The position numbers and the translations under genes are program-made. Source: Chloroflexus islandicus (GTDB lineage: Bacteria > Chloroflexota > Chloroflexia > Chloroflexales > Chloroflexaceae). Taken from it: DNA of 53,395 bases. The DNA lies in the NCBI RefSeq assembly GCF_001650695.1, contig NZ_LWQS01000056.1, forward strand, positions 1-53,395, written 5' to 3'. Under the pieces are notes generated by a model. That model saw only the letters and a list, made by a program, of their open reading frames with translations, did no database searches and was not told the origin of the DNA. This document shows, piece by piece, positions 25,133 through 35,136 of the stretch; the stretch's first letter is position 1, and every line of letters begins with the position of its first letter.

Positions 25133-27058
25133 ATGCAAGCTCATCGTGTCGCCCAACCGCCGGCTAACCGGCCCAATCCCGGCGCACTGATCCGCGCCAT
25201 TCGCTACCTCGGCAAGCAGCGCCGCACCGTGACGATTGCCTACAGCGCGTTGGTGATCGCGACGCTGGCCCAACTGGCTGTACCGCAATTGGTGCAGAAC
25301 ATGATTGATGCGGTCACGCGCAGTATTACTGCTACCAGCATTCTCACCGAGGTGCCGGCGGCATTTCAGGCTGCCGCTGCCGCAAAACTCGGCCTGACCG
25401 TCGAGCAACTGCAACGCGACGCCAGCAACGCTGAAGGACTGGTGATTAACGCGGCATTGCTAATTTTAGTCTTCGCCGTGATGCGTGGCGTCTTTTCGTT
25501 TTTGCAGTCGTTTATGGCTGAGCAAACCTCGCACGGCTTGGCCTTCGACCTGCGCAATGCGATCTTCAGCAAGATCCAGCGGATGTCGTTCAGCTTTTAC
25601 GACCGCAACCAGACCGGCCAGCTCATGGTGCGCGCCACCGATGATGTCGAGCGGGTGCGCACCTTTGTGGCGCAGGGGTTAGTGCTGGTGGCCCAGTCGT
25701 TTTTGCTCCTCACTGGTGCGCTGATCGTGCTCGCATTTACTAACTGGCAACTAACGCTGGTGATCTTGCCGATTTTGCCAATCGCGCTGGCCGTCTTTGT
25801 CGTCTTTGGCCGCCTAAGCCAGCCGTTGTTCGGGGAAGTGCAAGTGCGGCTAGCCCGGCTCAATACCATTTTGCAAGAGAATGTCGCCGGGATTAAGGTG
25901 GTCAAAGCATTTACTCGCGAACCCTACGAACAGCAACGGTTCGATCGAGCGGCAACGGCGCTGATGGAGCAGCAGATTAAGGTGAACCGCATCTTCGCCT
26001 TTCTGTTTCCGGTCGTGTTTCTGATTGCCCAGCTCGGCCAAGCGGCGATCCTCTACTTTGGCGGCCAGCAGATCCTCAACGGCACGCTTGAGCTAGGCCA
26101 GTATCAGAAATTTAGCCTCTATCTGGTGTACGTCTTCTTCCCGCTCGGCCAGCTCGGTTTTATCATCGCGCTGCTGGCGCAAGCCGGCGCGTCGGCGGCC
26201 CGCATCTTCGAGGTGCTCGATACCGAAAGCGAGATTGTCGAACGCCCGAACGCGATTGTCTTGCCGCCGGTGCAGGGAAGGGTCGAGTTCCGTAATGTCA
26301 CCTTCCGCTACTTCAACAGCAGCGCGCCGGTGTTGCAAGAGGTCAGCTTTGTGGTTGAGCCGGGCCAAACTGTGGCGCTGCTCGGCGCGACCGGCAGCGG
26401 CAAGACCTCGATTATCAATCTGATCCCGCGCTTCTACGATGTGAGCGAAGGTGCGGTGCTGATTGACGGCTACGATGTGCGTGAGGTGACGATCGATAGC
26501 CTGCGCAGCCAGATCGGGATTGTGTTGCAAGAGACCAACCTGTTCAGCGGCACCATCCGCGAGAACATCGCCTTTGGCCGGCCCGACGCCAGCGATGAAG
26601 AGGTGATCGCAGCAGCGAAGGCGGCGGCGGCGCACGACTTCATTATGAGTTTTCCCGACGGCTACCAGACCCGGGTCGGCGAGCGCGGCATGACCCTATC
26701 GGGCGGCCAGAAACAGCGCATCGCCATCGCCCGCGCGCTACTGCTCAATCCGCGCCTGCTGATCCTCGACGAAGCCACCAGCAACGTCGATGTCGCGACC
26801 GAGGCGCTGATTCAGCGCGCACTTGACCAGTTGCTGCGCAATCGCACCAGCTTCGTGATTGCCCACCGGATCAGCACCGTGCGCAACGCCGATCTGATCC
26901 TTGTGCTTGATAAAGGCCGGCTGGTGGCCAGCGGCACCCACGCCGAGCTATTGGAAAACAGCCCGATCTATGCCGAAATCTACGCTTCCCAGTTGATCGA
27001 AGACGCCCCCCTGCCGTCACCGAACGGCCAGCTTGGCGAAGGAGCATCCGCGCTATGA
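25133..27058 (+). CDS. ABC exporter half-transporter, first subunit
   Basis: A 641-residue type IV ABC exporter subunit. The transmembrane domain (about residues 30-330) has six helices, with an unusually long loop between the first two (about 55-100). The nucleotide domain has Walker A GATGSGKTS, the LSGGQKQR signature, LLILDEATSNVD Walker B with the catalytic Glu and the switch His in IAHRIS. All ATPase residues are present. Its stop overlaps the start of the second subunit by 4 bp (ATGA), so the two are translated together. Likely the heterodimeric multidrug or lipid type, like BmrCD or TM287/288. Substrate unknown. Confidence 0.92.
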   Translation: MQAHRVAQPPANRPNPGALIRAIRYLGKQRRTVTIAYSALVIATLAQLAVPQLVQNMIDAVTRSITATSILTEVPAAFQAAAAAKLGLTVEQLQRDASNAEGLVINAALLILVFAVMRGVFSFLQSFMAEQTSHGLAFDLRNAIFSKIQRMSFSFYDRNQTGQLMVRATDDVERVRTFVAQGLVLVAQSFLLLTGALIVLAFTNWQLTLVILPILPIALAVFVVFGRLSQPLFGEVQVRLARLNTILQENVAGIKVVKAFTREPYEQQRFDRAATALMEQQIKVNRIFAFLFPVVFLIAQLGQAAILYFGGQQILNGTLELGQYQKFSLYLVYVFFPLGQLGFIIALLAQAGASAARIFEVLDTESEIVERPNAIVLPPVQGRVEFRNVTFRYFNSSAPVLQEVSFVVEPGQTVALLGATGSGKTSIINLIPRFYDVSEGAVLIDGYDVREVTIDSLRSQIGIVLQETNLFSGTIRENIAFGRPDASDEEVIAAAKAAAAHDFIMSFPDGYQTRVGERGMTLSGGQKQRIAIARALLLNPRLLILDEATSNVDVATEALIQRALDQLLRNRTSFVIAHRISTVRNADLILVLDKGRLVASGTHAELLENSPIYAEIYASQLIEDAPLPSPNGQLGEGASAL

Positions 27059-28950
27059 TGGGAGGATTTGGCGGCCCCGGCCGCATGCTCAATACCGAGG
27101 TGCAGAAGCCCAAGAATGTCTTGGCGACCATCGCCCGCTTCTGGCCTTATTTCCGGCCCTATTGGTTTGCCGTGGCCTTGACGCTGATCTTGATCACGGC
27201 CAGCGCCCAATTGCAGGTGACGGCGCCTGAACTGATCGGGCAAGCGGTGGACTGTTACCTCTTCCCGCGCGCCGATGCCTGCTGGTACACGACAGTCAAT
27301 CCCACTGCCACCATCGCCGACCGGATGGGAGGATTAGCCGGCTTAACCGGCTGGTTGTTGGTGATCTTCATCGGCGGCGCATTCCTGCAAGGGTTGGCCT
27401 TCTTTAGCATGAACTGGACTGGCCAGCGCGCCTTGCGCCAGATTCGCGAAGATGTCTTCGCCCATATCCACCGGCTCTCGCTCGGCTATTTCTCTCGCAA
27501 CGAGGCCGGCAACGTGATGAGCCGCATCACCAGCGATACCGACACCATCCAGCAGGCGCTCAGCTTTGCCCTGTTGAGCGTGGTCAACGGTCTTTTGCAG
27601 ATTGGGTTGACGATCAACGCGATGGTGCAGAGTAATCTGCCCTATGCCCTGATCAGCCTGAGTGTCGTGCCGTTCATGATCCTCGCGACGTTCTACTTCT
27701 CAACCCAAGCCCGGCGTGCGTTTCGCACCAGCCGCCAGCAGATGGGGAACGTCAACGCCGGTCTACAAGAGAGCATCGCCGGCGCGCGCGAGGTGCAGGC
27801 GTTTAACCGCGAAGCCGAGAGCATTGCCCAATTCGAGCGGGCTAACGCCGCTAACCGCGACGCCAACATTCGCGCCGCCAGCTTCACCAGCGCGCTCAAC
27901 CCGGTGCTGGAAGCATTAGGGTACGTTGCGATCGCGATTGTGGTCGTAGTGGGTGCGCTCAGCGCGCTACGTAATGCCCCCCTCTTCGGCACAGCCGTCA
28001 TCTCACTCGGCACCATTTTCGCCTTCATCCAATACGTGCAGCGCTTCAATCAGCCTATCCAGCAGATTGCCTCGCTGTGGACGAACGTGCAGAACGCGAT
28101 TGCTGGCGGCGAGCGCATCTTTGGCCTGCTTGACGTGCAGCCCGATCTGGTTGATGCCGACAATGCCCGCCCGCTGCCGCCGATCAAGGGCCGGGTCGTG
28201 TTCGATCACGTCTGGGCCGAATACAAACCGGGCCAACCGGTATTGCGCGACCTCAGCTTTGTGGCCGAACCGGGCCAAACGATCGCGATCGTCGGGCCGA
28301 CCGGCGCCGGCAAGACAACGCTGGTCAATCTGATCCCACGTTTCTACGACGTAAGCGCGGGCAGCGTCACCATTGACGGCTACGACGTGCGGGAGGTAAC
28401 GGCGGCCAGCCTGCGGTCGCAGATCGGAATCGTGCTGCAAGACACCTTCCTGTTTGCCGATACGGTGCTGAACAACATCCGCTATGGCCGGCTGGACGCC
28501 AGCGACGATGAGGTGATCGCGGCGGCCAAACTGGTTGGCGCGCACGAGTTCATCGAGCGGTTGCCCGACGGCTACCAGACGATGCTCGGCGAACGCGGAA
28601 CCGGTCTTAGCCAAGGCCAACGCCAATTGATCGCGATTGCCCGCGCCGCGCTGGCCAATCCGCGCATCTTAATCCTCGACGAAGCGACCAGCAGCGTCGA
28701 TACCCGCACCGAGCGGATCATCCAGCGCGCCTTTGACCAGATGCTGGCCGGACGCACGAGTTTCGTGATTGCCCACCGGCTCAGCACCATCCGCAACGCC
28801 GATCTAGTACTAATGGTCAAAGACGGCCAGATCGTCGAGCGCGGCAGCCACCACGAGCTATTGGCCCAGCGCGGCGCGTATTACGAGCTGTACCGGCAGC
28901 AATTTACCGCTGGTGAAGGGGCAGACGTGGAACCGGCCCGCGTGGGGTAA
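27055..28950 (+). CDS. ABC exporter half-transporter, second subunit
   Basis: A 631-residue partner of the previous gene. Six helices precede a nucleotide domain with Walker A GPTGAGKTT, signature LSQGQRQ, Walker B RILILDEATSSVD with Glu, and the His in IAHRLS. The signature is LSQGQ rather than LSGGQ. This is a common variant and the site is probably still active. A loop with two cysteines (CYLF, CWYT) lies between helices one and two. A hairpin (GCAGAGC-GTT-GCTCTGC, 28958-28974) lies 8 bp past the stop. Confidence 0.92.
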   Translation: MMGGFGGPGRMLNTEVQKPKNVLATIARFWPYFRPYWFAVALTLILITASAQLQVTAPELIGQAVDCYLFPRADACWYTTVNPTATIADRMGGLAGLTGWLLVIFIGGAFLQGLAFFSMNWTGQRALRQIREDVFAHIHRLSLGYFSRNEAGNVMSRITSDTDTIQQALSFALLSVVNGLLQIGLTINAMVQSNLPYALISLSVVPFMILATFYFSTQARRAFRTSRQQMGNVNAGLQESIAGAREVQAFNREAESIAQFERANAANRDANIRAASFTSALNPVLEALGYVAIAIVVVVGALSALRNAPLFGTAVISLGTIFAFIQYVQRFNQPIQQIASLWTNVQNAIAGGERIFGLLDVQPDLVDADNARPLPPIKGRVVFDHVWAEYKPGQPVLRDLSFVAEPGQTIAIVGPTGAGKTTLVNLIPRFYDVSAGSVTIDGYDVREVTAASLRSQIGIVLQDTFLFADTVLNNIRYGRLDASDDEVIAAAKLVGAHEFIERLPDGYQTMLGERGTGLSQGQRQLIAIARAALANPRILILDEATSSVDTRTERIIQRAFDQMLAGRTSFVIAHRLSTIRNADLVLMVKDGQIVERGSHHELLAQRGAYYELYRQQFTAGEGADVEPARVG

Positions 28951-28957
28951 TGTAGGT

Positions 28958-29420
28958 GCAGAGCGTTGCTCTGCCCGCGCACCCTTTCCGCCTGTCATCG
29001 CGAGCCGCACGTAGGGGCAGAGCGACGCTCTGCCCGCGCGCGGCGAAGCAATCCCCCGCGAGCACGGGAACCATCCCTCACCGTTCGCTCCCGCTACCGC
29101 GGGAGATTGCTTCGGAGGTTGCGCCCCCTCGCAAGAACATGTGGCCCGGCTGTCATTGCGAGCCGAGCGGAGCGAGGCGAAGCAATCCCCCGCGAGCACG
29201 GGAGCCATCCCTCACCGTTCAGATGGCTTTGGGTGCTGCGCCCCCTCGCAAGGACAGGCAGGGAGCGGGAGATATCCGCTCAGGCATAGGTTGTCGCTGA
29301 AGCGGGGGATTACTTCGGTCGGGACGGCCCCAGCGCTGCTGAGGCCGTCCCTCCCTCGCAATGACAACATGCCACCACCACGCAACGGCAAGCGGTTGGC
29401 CACGGCAGGTACCCGCCGTA
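28958..29420. repeat. Intergenic repeat region
   Basis: A 479-bp gap after the ABC operon, with no gene. It holds two GGGCAGAGC-type hairpins (28958-28974 and 29015-29035) and two copies of a 45-bp segment containing GCGAAGCAATCCCC (about 29043 and 29177). CATTGCGAGCCG and CTCGCAATGACA fragments recur at 38.8 kb and 9.5 kb. This is dispersed repeat material, not coding. Confidence 0.75.
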
Positions 29421-29429
29421 CCCAACCAA

Positions 29430-32111
29430 TCACCGGCTCACGATCGGCAAGTACCAATCGTATGCAATCGGGAGTCCGGCAATCAATGGCAACCCCGTAC
29501 CACCGGCAGGCGCAACCGTCACTCCTCCCACCCCAACTGGCCGATCACTCGTGAGATAACGGCGGAGAAAACTGCTCCATGCATCGGTTTGACCGCGGTA
29601 GAGCAAGCGTTCAACGTAGAGCGGCTGCGCCCCAAACAGCGAGTGGTGGGGGAAGAACTCGGCCAGACCACCGCCGGGAGGCAACGTAGGCACGCCGGGG
29701 ACACCAGCAGCTTGCCGGCGAGCATTGATCACGAAGGGCGTTGAACCGCCAAGCGCAGCCACCAGCGTCGTATTTGCCGTCAGCACAGGGGCTAACTCGC
29801 TGGCTTGCAACGCGGGAGCAGTGGCTAAGGCTGCCGTGAAATCACCGAGATCAAGGAAGGCATCTTCCGGCACAGGATACTGATCGCCGATTGCATCGCG
29901 CATCATATCGGCCAAGCCATTGCCCGACGAGTCATAGACGGTGCTGGCCGCACGCACATCTCCCAATGCTTGCTGGATAACGGTACCACGTTCATTCAAC
30001 ACCCGGTCCAGCTCGGCAGCCAGTGCATCACGCGCCGTTTGCACCGCACTAGCGCGCGTCAGATCGAACGCGGCCAGCGCATACTCGCGCAACACACCAT
30101 CGGCACGCGCGGCAGCCGCATACAGCACCGGCAAATCACTCGCCACCGCACGCGGATCATTACCGCCGGTCGCGACGAGCCGGTTCAATACCCGACCCAA
30201 CCATGCCGTGCGCCAGATCTGGCCGGGTGGCGCAACCAAATAATCGGCGGCAGGGGCCAAAGCCAACGCTGTGGTGAGATTGGCCGTCAACGGCGCTTGC
30301 ATGAGCACGAGATTGATTCGTTTACCGGTTGCATTGGTAGCAACAGTAAGCGCCGCACCCAGATCGGCGATGCTCATCGCCGGTTGGTTGATCGTCGATT
30401 CATCGCTCCCAAACCCCAACGCCGGATGGGCCGGCCCCACCAACACCAGCATCGTACGGCTGGCCGGGAACTGGCGCAAGCCATATTCGACGAACCCGCG
30501 CAACGTCATCGGGTCGGCGCTATCCGGTTCGAGTTGCTGCCGGCAATCCACGGCACTGCCGCGCAGCGCGCAGATCTCGCCGCCAGTGTTGCCATAGCCA
30601 TCGTAGAAGGTCACGATCGAGATGTTCGGATAGGATGCGGCTAACGATTGCAGCCGCGCCAGCTCGAACGCTGGCTGCGCAACCATGCTCATCCGCGCTG
30701 GATCACCTAGCGCGTTATCGGCGGCCACATAGATCAGCACCGTCCAATTGGCCGATGCTGCCCCAGCCGGCAATCCTTCGTCGGTGGCCGGTTGGACAGG
30801 TACCGTGCGTGGCGCCGGCAAGAAGGTAATCGCATGCTCAGCAAAGCTGTAGCCATAGGCTGGATAGGCAACAGTACCACGCGAATCGCGCACGATGGCG
30901 TACCAGCGGTACGGATAACCATAGCGGAGCCGGAATGTAGCAAAGCTGGCTGGAACAAGGTCAAAGAATGGCTCGTCCGCAGTCAAGACCGGGCTGCACA
31001 ATTGGGGCGGCAAGCCAGTTTCAGGCACGATCAGCGCCGGATCGTAGAGACAAATCTGGTAGGTTTCGCCCTCGATCCCGCGTGGCTCGATCTGGAGCCG
31101 CACCGGTGTATCAGGAGCCAACACCACGGTGGCATTGGGCGGAGGAGTAACCAAACGCACGGTGCTCAACTCAAGATCGAGATTAGTTACCTCTTGCCCA
31201 GCGGTAAGGGTGGTAATCACCGGCCCGGCCAACACGCCTAGCCGTTGCTCGTCACGGGTAGACGCAAGCGGCTGATTCGCAAACCAGACTTGATAGGCAG
31301 CGCCGGCGGGCAATGGCGGCACACTGAACTGATAGCGAAAGCCATCTTCGGCTGGCGCAACTTGAGCTGTTGCCACCACCTGCCGCCCGCTGCCATCGTA
31401 ACGCACTAGCAACACCTGCGCATCACCTAGCGCGGGTGCTGTGCGATTGCGCTGCGTCACCCGCCCGCTGAGCGTCGCGATGGTGCGGGTACACACCTGC
31501 GCTTCAATGTCATCAAAGGAGATGCCAATCGCCGGGCCATCATTCACGCCGCGCAGCGTGATGACGAGTTGCGCCGCCCCCTCTTCAACTAATGGCGCAA
31601 TATCCGTAGCAGCCCATGAAAAGCTGCGCCAATTGCCGTCAGCCCTCCCGCTCAGCGGCAAATCGACGGCGAAGATGCGCCCCGATGGAGTCGGGTCATC
31701 GGGCAAGTTCAACGACAGCGTCACCGTATCGTTCGGCCCTAAGGCACCGGGTGGTATCCGGTACCGCAGCGACCCTATGATCTGCTCGGTAGCCGCCGGT
31801 ACAGTGAAGGTCTGGCCGAAGGCATCGACATCAACACTGCCATCGCTATCGCCGTCGTCATCTTCGGTCAGAAAGATCGCCTGCGGCGGTGAAAAGACCC
31901 GCACGCTTGCGGTGGTAAAGTTTACCTGACCGCGCACCGTACGCCACGGCGAGGCCGATGGCGCAAGGCTGATCGCAGGATCAGCCAGCGCATCGGTGCA
32001 GATCAAATTGGCCAGCTCAGGCGGTGGATCATGGGCCGCCTCGATCGGCGGCGGAATAAAACCGATGAGTAACCCAACGCAGATCAACAGCGCGATCAGG
32101 CGCTGCCCCAT
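29430..32111 (-). CDS. Clostripain (C11)-like surface protein lacking the catalytic Cys
   Basis: An 893-residue secreted protein. A signal peptide ([17 protein letters not shown]) is followed by beta-rich domains with a [20 protein letters not shown] region that looks like a carboxypeptidase-regulatory fold. At about residue 453 starts the clostripain-type core [16 protein letters not shown]. Where the family has a DACLM cysteine, this protein has MQAPL (Pro near residue 606), and the His region [14 protein letters not shown] is also altered. I infer it is not a protease. The start at 32111 gives a clean signal peptide. No ribosome site is evident. It is divergent from gatA. Confidence 0.75.
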   Translation of the reverse strand: MGQRLIALLICVGLLIGFIPPPIEAAHDPPPELANLICTDALADPAISLAPSASPWRTVRGQVNFTTASVRVFSPPQAIFLTEDDDGDSDGSVDVDAFGQTFTVPAATEQIIGSLRYRIPPGALGPNDTVTLSLNLPDDPTPSGRIFAVDLPLSGRADGNWRSFSWAATDIAPLVEEGAAQLVITLRGVNDGPAIGISFDDIEAQVCTRTIATLSGRVTQRNRTAPALGDAQVLLVRYDGSGRQVVATAQVAPAEDGFRYQFSVPPLPAGAAYQVWFANQPLASTRDEQRLGVLAGPVITTLTAGQEVTNLDLELSTVRLVTPPPNATVVLAPDTPVRLQIEPRGIEGETYQICLYDPALIVPETGLPPQLCSPVLTADEPFFDLVPASFATFRLRYGYPYRWYAIVRDSRGTVAYPAYGYSFAEHAITFLPAPRTVPVQPATDEGLPAGAASANWTVLIYVAADNALGDPARMSMVAQPAFELARLQSLAASYPNISIVTFYDGYGNTGGEICALRGSAVDCRQQLEPDSADPMTLRGFVEYGLRQFPASRTMLVLVGPAHPALGFGSDESTINQPAMSIADLGAALTVATNATGKRINLVLMQAPLTANLTTALALAPAADYLVAPPGQIWRTAWLGRVLNRLVATGGNDPRAVASDLPVLYAAAARADGVLREYALAAFDLTRASAVQTARDALAAELDRVLNERGTVIQQALGDVRAASTVYDSSGNGLADMMRDAIGDQYPVPEDAFLDLGDFTAALATAPALQASELAPVLTANTTLVAALGGSTPFVINARRQAAGVPGVPTLPPGGGLAEFFPHHSLFGAQPLYVERLLYRGQTDAWSSFLRRYLTSDRPVGVGGVTVAPAGGTGLPLIAGLPIAYDWYLPIVSR

Positions 32112-32133
32112 CGCCAAACGCTGCGCTGAAGTC

Positions 32134-32142
32134 TGGTACAAT
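32134..32142 (+). promoter_or_regulatory. Extended -10 promoter for gatA
   Basis: TGG-TACAAT, 36 bp before the ATG at 32179, between the divergent gatA and C11-like genes. Confidence 0.5.
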
Positions 32143-32178
32143 AAAGCGACCATGCGCCACAACTCCGCTGGAGGCGAT

Positions 32179-33639
32179 ATGACTGAAGTCTATCACTTTA
32201 CCGTCAGTGCTGCCCAAGCTGCGCTTGCAGCGGGCGACATCACGGCGGTAGCACTCACTGAAGCCTATCTTGCGCGGATCAACGCCACTGAACCAATGAT
32301 TCGCGCCTTCCTGCATCTCACTCCCGACGCCGCCCTCGCCGCAGCGCGCGCTGCCGACGAACGGCGCCGGAAAGGCCAGTCGCTCGGCCCGCTCGACGGC
32401 ATCCCGATCGGGATCAAAGATGTCATCTGCACCGACGGCGTGCCGACGACTGCCGGCTCGCGCATCTTAGCCGGCTTTCGCCCGCCCTACAACGCCACCG
32501 TCATCGAGCGGCTGCTTGCCGGCGGCGCAGTGCCGATCGGCAAACTCAACTGCGACGAGTTTGCCATGGGTTCTAGCACCGAAAACAGCGCCTACCAGAT
32601 CACCACCAACCCGTGGGACACCAGCCGGGTGCCGGGTGGTAGCAGCGGCGGTAGCGCGGCGGCAGTTGCCGCTGGCCAAGTGCCGGCCACCCTCGGCACC
32701 GACACTGGCGGCTCGATCCGGCAACCGGCGGCCTTGTGCGGCATTAGCGGCCTCAAACCAACCTATGGCCGGGTCAGCCGGTATGGCCTGATCGCCTACG
32801 GCTCGTCGCTCGATCAGATCGGGCCAATGGCGTGGACGGTCGCTGATCTTGCACTAATCATGAACGTCATTGCCGGCCACGATCCGCGTGACGGCACCAG
32901 CGCACCTATTCCGACGCCCGACTATACGGCAGCCTTAACTGGTGATCTGCGCGGGTTGCGGATCGGGATTCCCCGCGAATATTTCGTGGAGGGTATGGAG
33001 CCGGGTGTCGAGGCTGCCACCCGCGCGGCTATTGAGGCGCTGCGCGAACAGGGTGCAACATTGGTCGAGGTGTCGCTGCCACACACCAAATATGCTTTGC
33101 CTACATACTACATCATTGCTCCCGCCGAGGCTAGTGCTAATTTGGCCCGATTCGACGGCGTGCGCTACGGCTTCCGCGCCGAGGGTGAAACGATGTGGGA
33201 GCAGATTGAGCAAACGCGCGGGCAAGGGTTTGGCCCCGAAGTGCGCCGGCGGATTATGCTCGGCACCTATGCACTCTCAGCCGGCTACTACGATGCCTAC
33301 TACCGGCGCGCGCAACAAGTGCGCACCTTGATCAAGCGCGATTTCGATCAGGTGTTCGCGGAGGTTGATCTGCTGGCAACACCGACTTCGCCAACCGTGG
33401 CCTTCCCGATCGGCCAAAAGATCAACGATCCGCTGGCGATGTACCTCAGTGACGTTTGCACCCTGCCGATCAATCTGGCCGGCGTGCCGGCGCTCGTTGT
33501 GCCCTGCGGCTTTAGCGAAGGGCTGCCGGTCGGGTTGCAATTGATCGGGCGGCCATTCGACGAAGCTACGTTATTGCGGGTTGGCGATGCGTATCAACGC
33601 ATCACCGATTGGCATACGCGCCGGCCAGCGTTGGCCTGA
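32179..33639 (+). CDS. gatA: Asp-tRNA(Asn)/Glu-tRNA(Gln) amidotransferase subunit A
   Basis: A 486-residue amidase-signature enzyme. The Lys of the Ser-cisSer-Lys triad lies in [10 protein letters not shown]. The glycine-rich [13 protein letters not shown] and [12 protein letters not shown] carry the two Ser residues. The [14 protein letters not shown] region is typical of GatA. It supplies ammonia from glutamine to amidate mischarged tRNAs, with GatB and GatC, neither of which is in the window. The start at 32179 has GGAGG 5 nt upstream. It is next to a divergent, unrelated gene. Confidence 0.93.
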   Translation: MTEVYHFTVSAAQAALAAGDITAVALTEAYLARINATEPMIRAFLHLTPDAALAAARAADERRRKGQSLGPLDGIPIGIKDVICTDGVPTTAGSRILAGFRPPYNATVIERLLAGGAVPIGKLNCDEFAMGSSTENSAYQITTNPWDTSRVPGGSSGGSAAAVAAGQVPATLGTDTGGSIRQPAALCGISGLKPTYGRVSRYGLIAYGSSLDQIGPMAWTVADLALIMNVIAGHDPRDGTSAPIPTPDYTAALTGDLRGLRIGIPREYFVEGMEPGVEAATRAAIEALREQGATLVEVSLPHTKYALPTYYIIAPAEASANLARFDGVRYGFRAEGETMWEQIEQTRGQGFGPEVRRRIMLGTYALSAGYYDAYYRRAQQVRTLIKRDFDQVFAEVDLLATPTSPTVAFPIGQKINDPLAMYLSDVCTLPINLAGVPALVVPCGFSEGLPVGLQLIGRPFDEATLLRVGDAYQRITDWHTRRPALA

Positions 33640-33671
33640 GCGCATGCATTGCACCACACACCTGCAGATTG

Positions 33672-33680
33672 TGGTATACT
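33672..33680 (+). promoter_or_regulatory. Extended -10 promoter for rpsR
   Basis: TGG-TATACT, 63 bp before the ATG at 33743, with TTGCAC at 33649 too far upstream (20-bp spacer) to be certain as a -35. Confidence 0.5.
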
Positions 33681-33742
33681 AAGAGGCGGTTTATAAAAAC
33701 TCGACCGGTCAGTATTGGATCATTCAAGGAGAGATATCATCA

Positions 33743-33988
33743 ATGAGCCGTTCGCGAGGGGTTGGGCGGCCACGGGCGCGCCGCCGCGAGTGTGAGTTTA
33801 CCAAGTTGGGGATTGTGCCCGACTATAAAGATGTCAAGCGTCTGCAGAAGTATCTGACTGCGCAGGGCAAGATTCTGCCGCGGCGCCGCACTGGCGTGTC
33901 GGCCAAGATGCAGCGCCGGTTGGCAGTGGCCATCAAGCGCGCGCGCCATCTGGCGCTGTTGCCGGCAGCGCCGGCGCACACGCGCTAA
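33743..33988 (+). CDS. rpsR: 30S ribosomal protein S18
   Basis: An 81-residue S18, with [25 protein letters not shown], the family core, then [22 protein letters not shown] at the end. A basic N-terminus has a single Cys rather than the paired cysteines seen in some S18 proteins. It stands alone here, without rpsF or ssb, which usually flank it. AAGGAGAG precedes the start. A second S18 copy elsewhere is possible but not visible. Confidence 0.93.
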   Translation: MSRSRGVGRPRARRRECEFTKLGIVPDYKDVKRLQKYLTAQGKILPRRRTGVSAKMQRRLAVAIKRARHLALLPAAPAHTR

Positions 33989-34016
33989 ACGATTATTGCC
34001 AGAAACGGTACGGATG

Positions 34017-34063
34017 ACGTGCGAGGGTTGCGGCGGCTCTTATGCTGCGCTACCCTCGCACGT
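34017..34063 (+). terminator. Large inverted repeat between rpsR and the Fur gene
   Basis: ACGTGCGAGGGT at 34017-34028 and its exact complement at 34052-34063, loop 23 nt. Lies 28 bp past rpsR and 21 bp before the Fur-family start. It could end rpsR or fold in the leader of the Fur-family gene. No U-tract. Confidence 0.45.
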
Positions 34064-34084
34064 TGACTACACGGGAAGTAGCTT

Positions 34085-34567
34085 ATGGCAGCCTCCATTT
34101 CTTCATCGCTGCAACCACCAATCGACACCCAAGCTTGGTTAAGCGGCGTGCGCGCCGCATGGCAACGCAGCGGCTTGCGCATCACCGGCCCCCGCCTCCG
34201 CGTGATCGAGACGATCGTATCGTACCGATCGCCGTTCAGCGCCGAGCAGCTCTACGCCGATCTCTGCACGCACAACGAAGCGCCGGGACGGGCCACCGTC
34301 TATCGCACGATCGAGCAACTGCACGCGAGTGGTTGGCTCGCTCGCATCCATGGCTCGGTCGGCGAAGAAGGGTACGTGCCCTGCCATCCCGGCCATCTTC
34401 ACCATCTGGTTTGCACCCAATGCGGCGCGGTGATCAGTTTTGAAGGCTGTGATCTGGAACAGATGCTGGCCCGTGTCGCCAAAGAGACCGGGTTTAGCGT
34501 CGAGGGGCATTTGCTGCAATTGTTTGGCCGCTGCGCCCAATGCCAAGCGAAAGCTTCGTCGTCGTAG
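34085..34567 (+). CDS. Fur family transcriptional regulator
   Basis: A 160-residue Fur-family protein. The N-terminal winged helix has GLRITGPRLRVIETI and APGRATVYRTIEQLHASGWL. The metal region has HLHHLVCTQCGAVI and a second CxxC in CAQCQ, so the structural zinc site is intact. The zinc or iron branch cannot be fixed. Its start follows a long inverted repeat that might be a leader element. A convergent gene ends 8 bp away. Confidence 0.85.
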   Translation: MAASISSSLQPPIDTQAWLSGVRAAWQRSGLRITGPRLRVIETIVSYRSPFSAEQLYADLCTHNEAPGRATVYRTIEQLHASGWLARIHGSVGEEGYVPCHPGHLHHLVCTQCGAVISFEGCDLEQMLARVAKETGFSVEGHLLQLFGRCAQCQAKASSS

Positions 34568-34574
34568 CGTACCG

Positions 34575-35126
34575 TTACGACGGCAACACCACCCCAAACT
34601 CGCTTAAGCGGGGGCGAACAATGTCAAGCGCTCCCATGGTCTTGAGGCGCTCCTCAAGGTACGTTACGTCAAGCTGACAACGCCGGATGATCCCGGCCAC
34701 ATCATTGATATCGTGCTTCCCTTGTTCCGGCCCGCGCTGCAACAGCAGTTTGTGGGCCACAATATCTTCCGGCGCAGCGACATAGACTTGCGCGCCGAGT
34801 AATGGCATCCGGCGGCGGTGGCGCTGCATCGGCTCGTCGAGCCAGAAGGGATGGCTGGTAGCGCCGCGACGCACCGTCAAATCTTCAAATACCTTGATCC
34901 CGCGCCAGATTACCCGCGAACCGTCAGATTGCACTGCTTTATGCGATTGTTGCAGTAATTGGATAATCCGCGGCAATGCGCCCCGCTGCACCAGAACATC
35001 GACATCGTTGAGCGGACGCCGATCACCGTACAGATGCGCAGCCGCACCACCAATTACGGCCCATGCCATCTGATCGCCGTCGAGCAGGCGTTGGACGATA
35101 GCAAGATTTCCGGCGATAAGTGACAT
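34575..35126 (-). CDS. Nucleotidyltransferase-fold protein (AbiEii/MenT-like)
   Basis: A 183-residue protein. VIGGAAAHLYGDRRPLNDVDVLV carries the GG-x-DxD nucleotidyltransferase motif, with APEDIVAHKLLLQRGPEQGKHD later, as in AbiEii-like and MenT-like proteins. The predicted activity is transfer of a nucleotide to an acceptor. AbiEii and MenT are toxins, but here no antitoxin partner is seen. It is the last gene of a tight three-gene cassette, 10 bp after the GNAT. GGGAGAAG precedes the ATG. Confidence 0.75.
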   Translation of the reverse strand: MSLIAGNLAIVQRLLDGDQMAWAVIGGAAAHLYGDRRPLNDVDVLVQRGALPRIIQLLQQSHKAVQSDGSRVIWRGIKVFEDLTVRRGATSHPFWLDEPMQRHRRRMPLLGAQVYVAAPEDIVAHKLLLQRGPEQGKHDINDVAGIIRRCQLDVTYLEERLKTMGALDIVRPRLSEFGVVLPS

Positions 35127-35136
35127 TGTCTTCTCC

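Noticed and set aside
28951-29429. Insertion sequence after the ABC exporter
   Set aside because: No transposase-like frame or terminal inverted repeats. It is repeat fragments and hairpins.
34575-35126. Classical AbiE toxin-antitoxin pair
   Set aside because: A nucleotidyltransferase-like gene is present, but the adjacent gene is a GNAT, not an AbiEi-like antitoxin. Only the fold is claimed.
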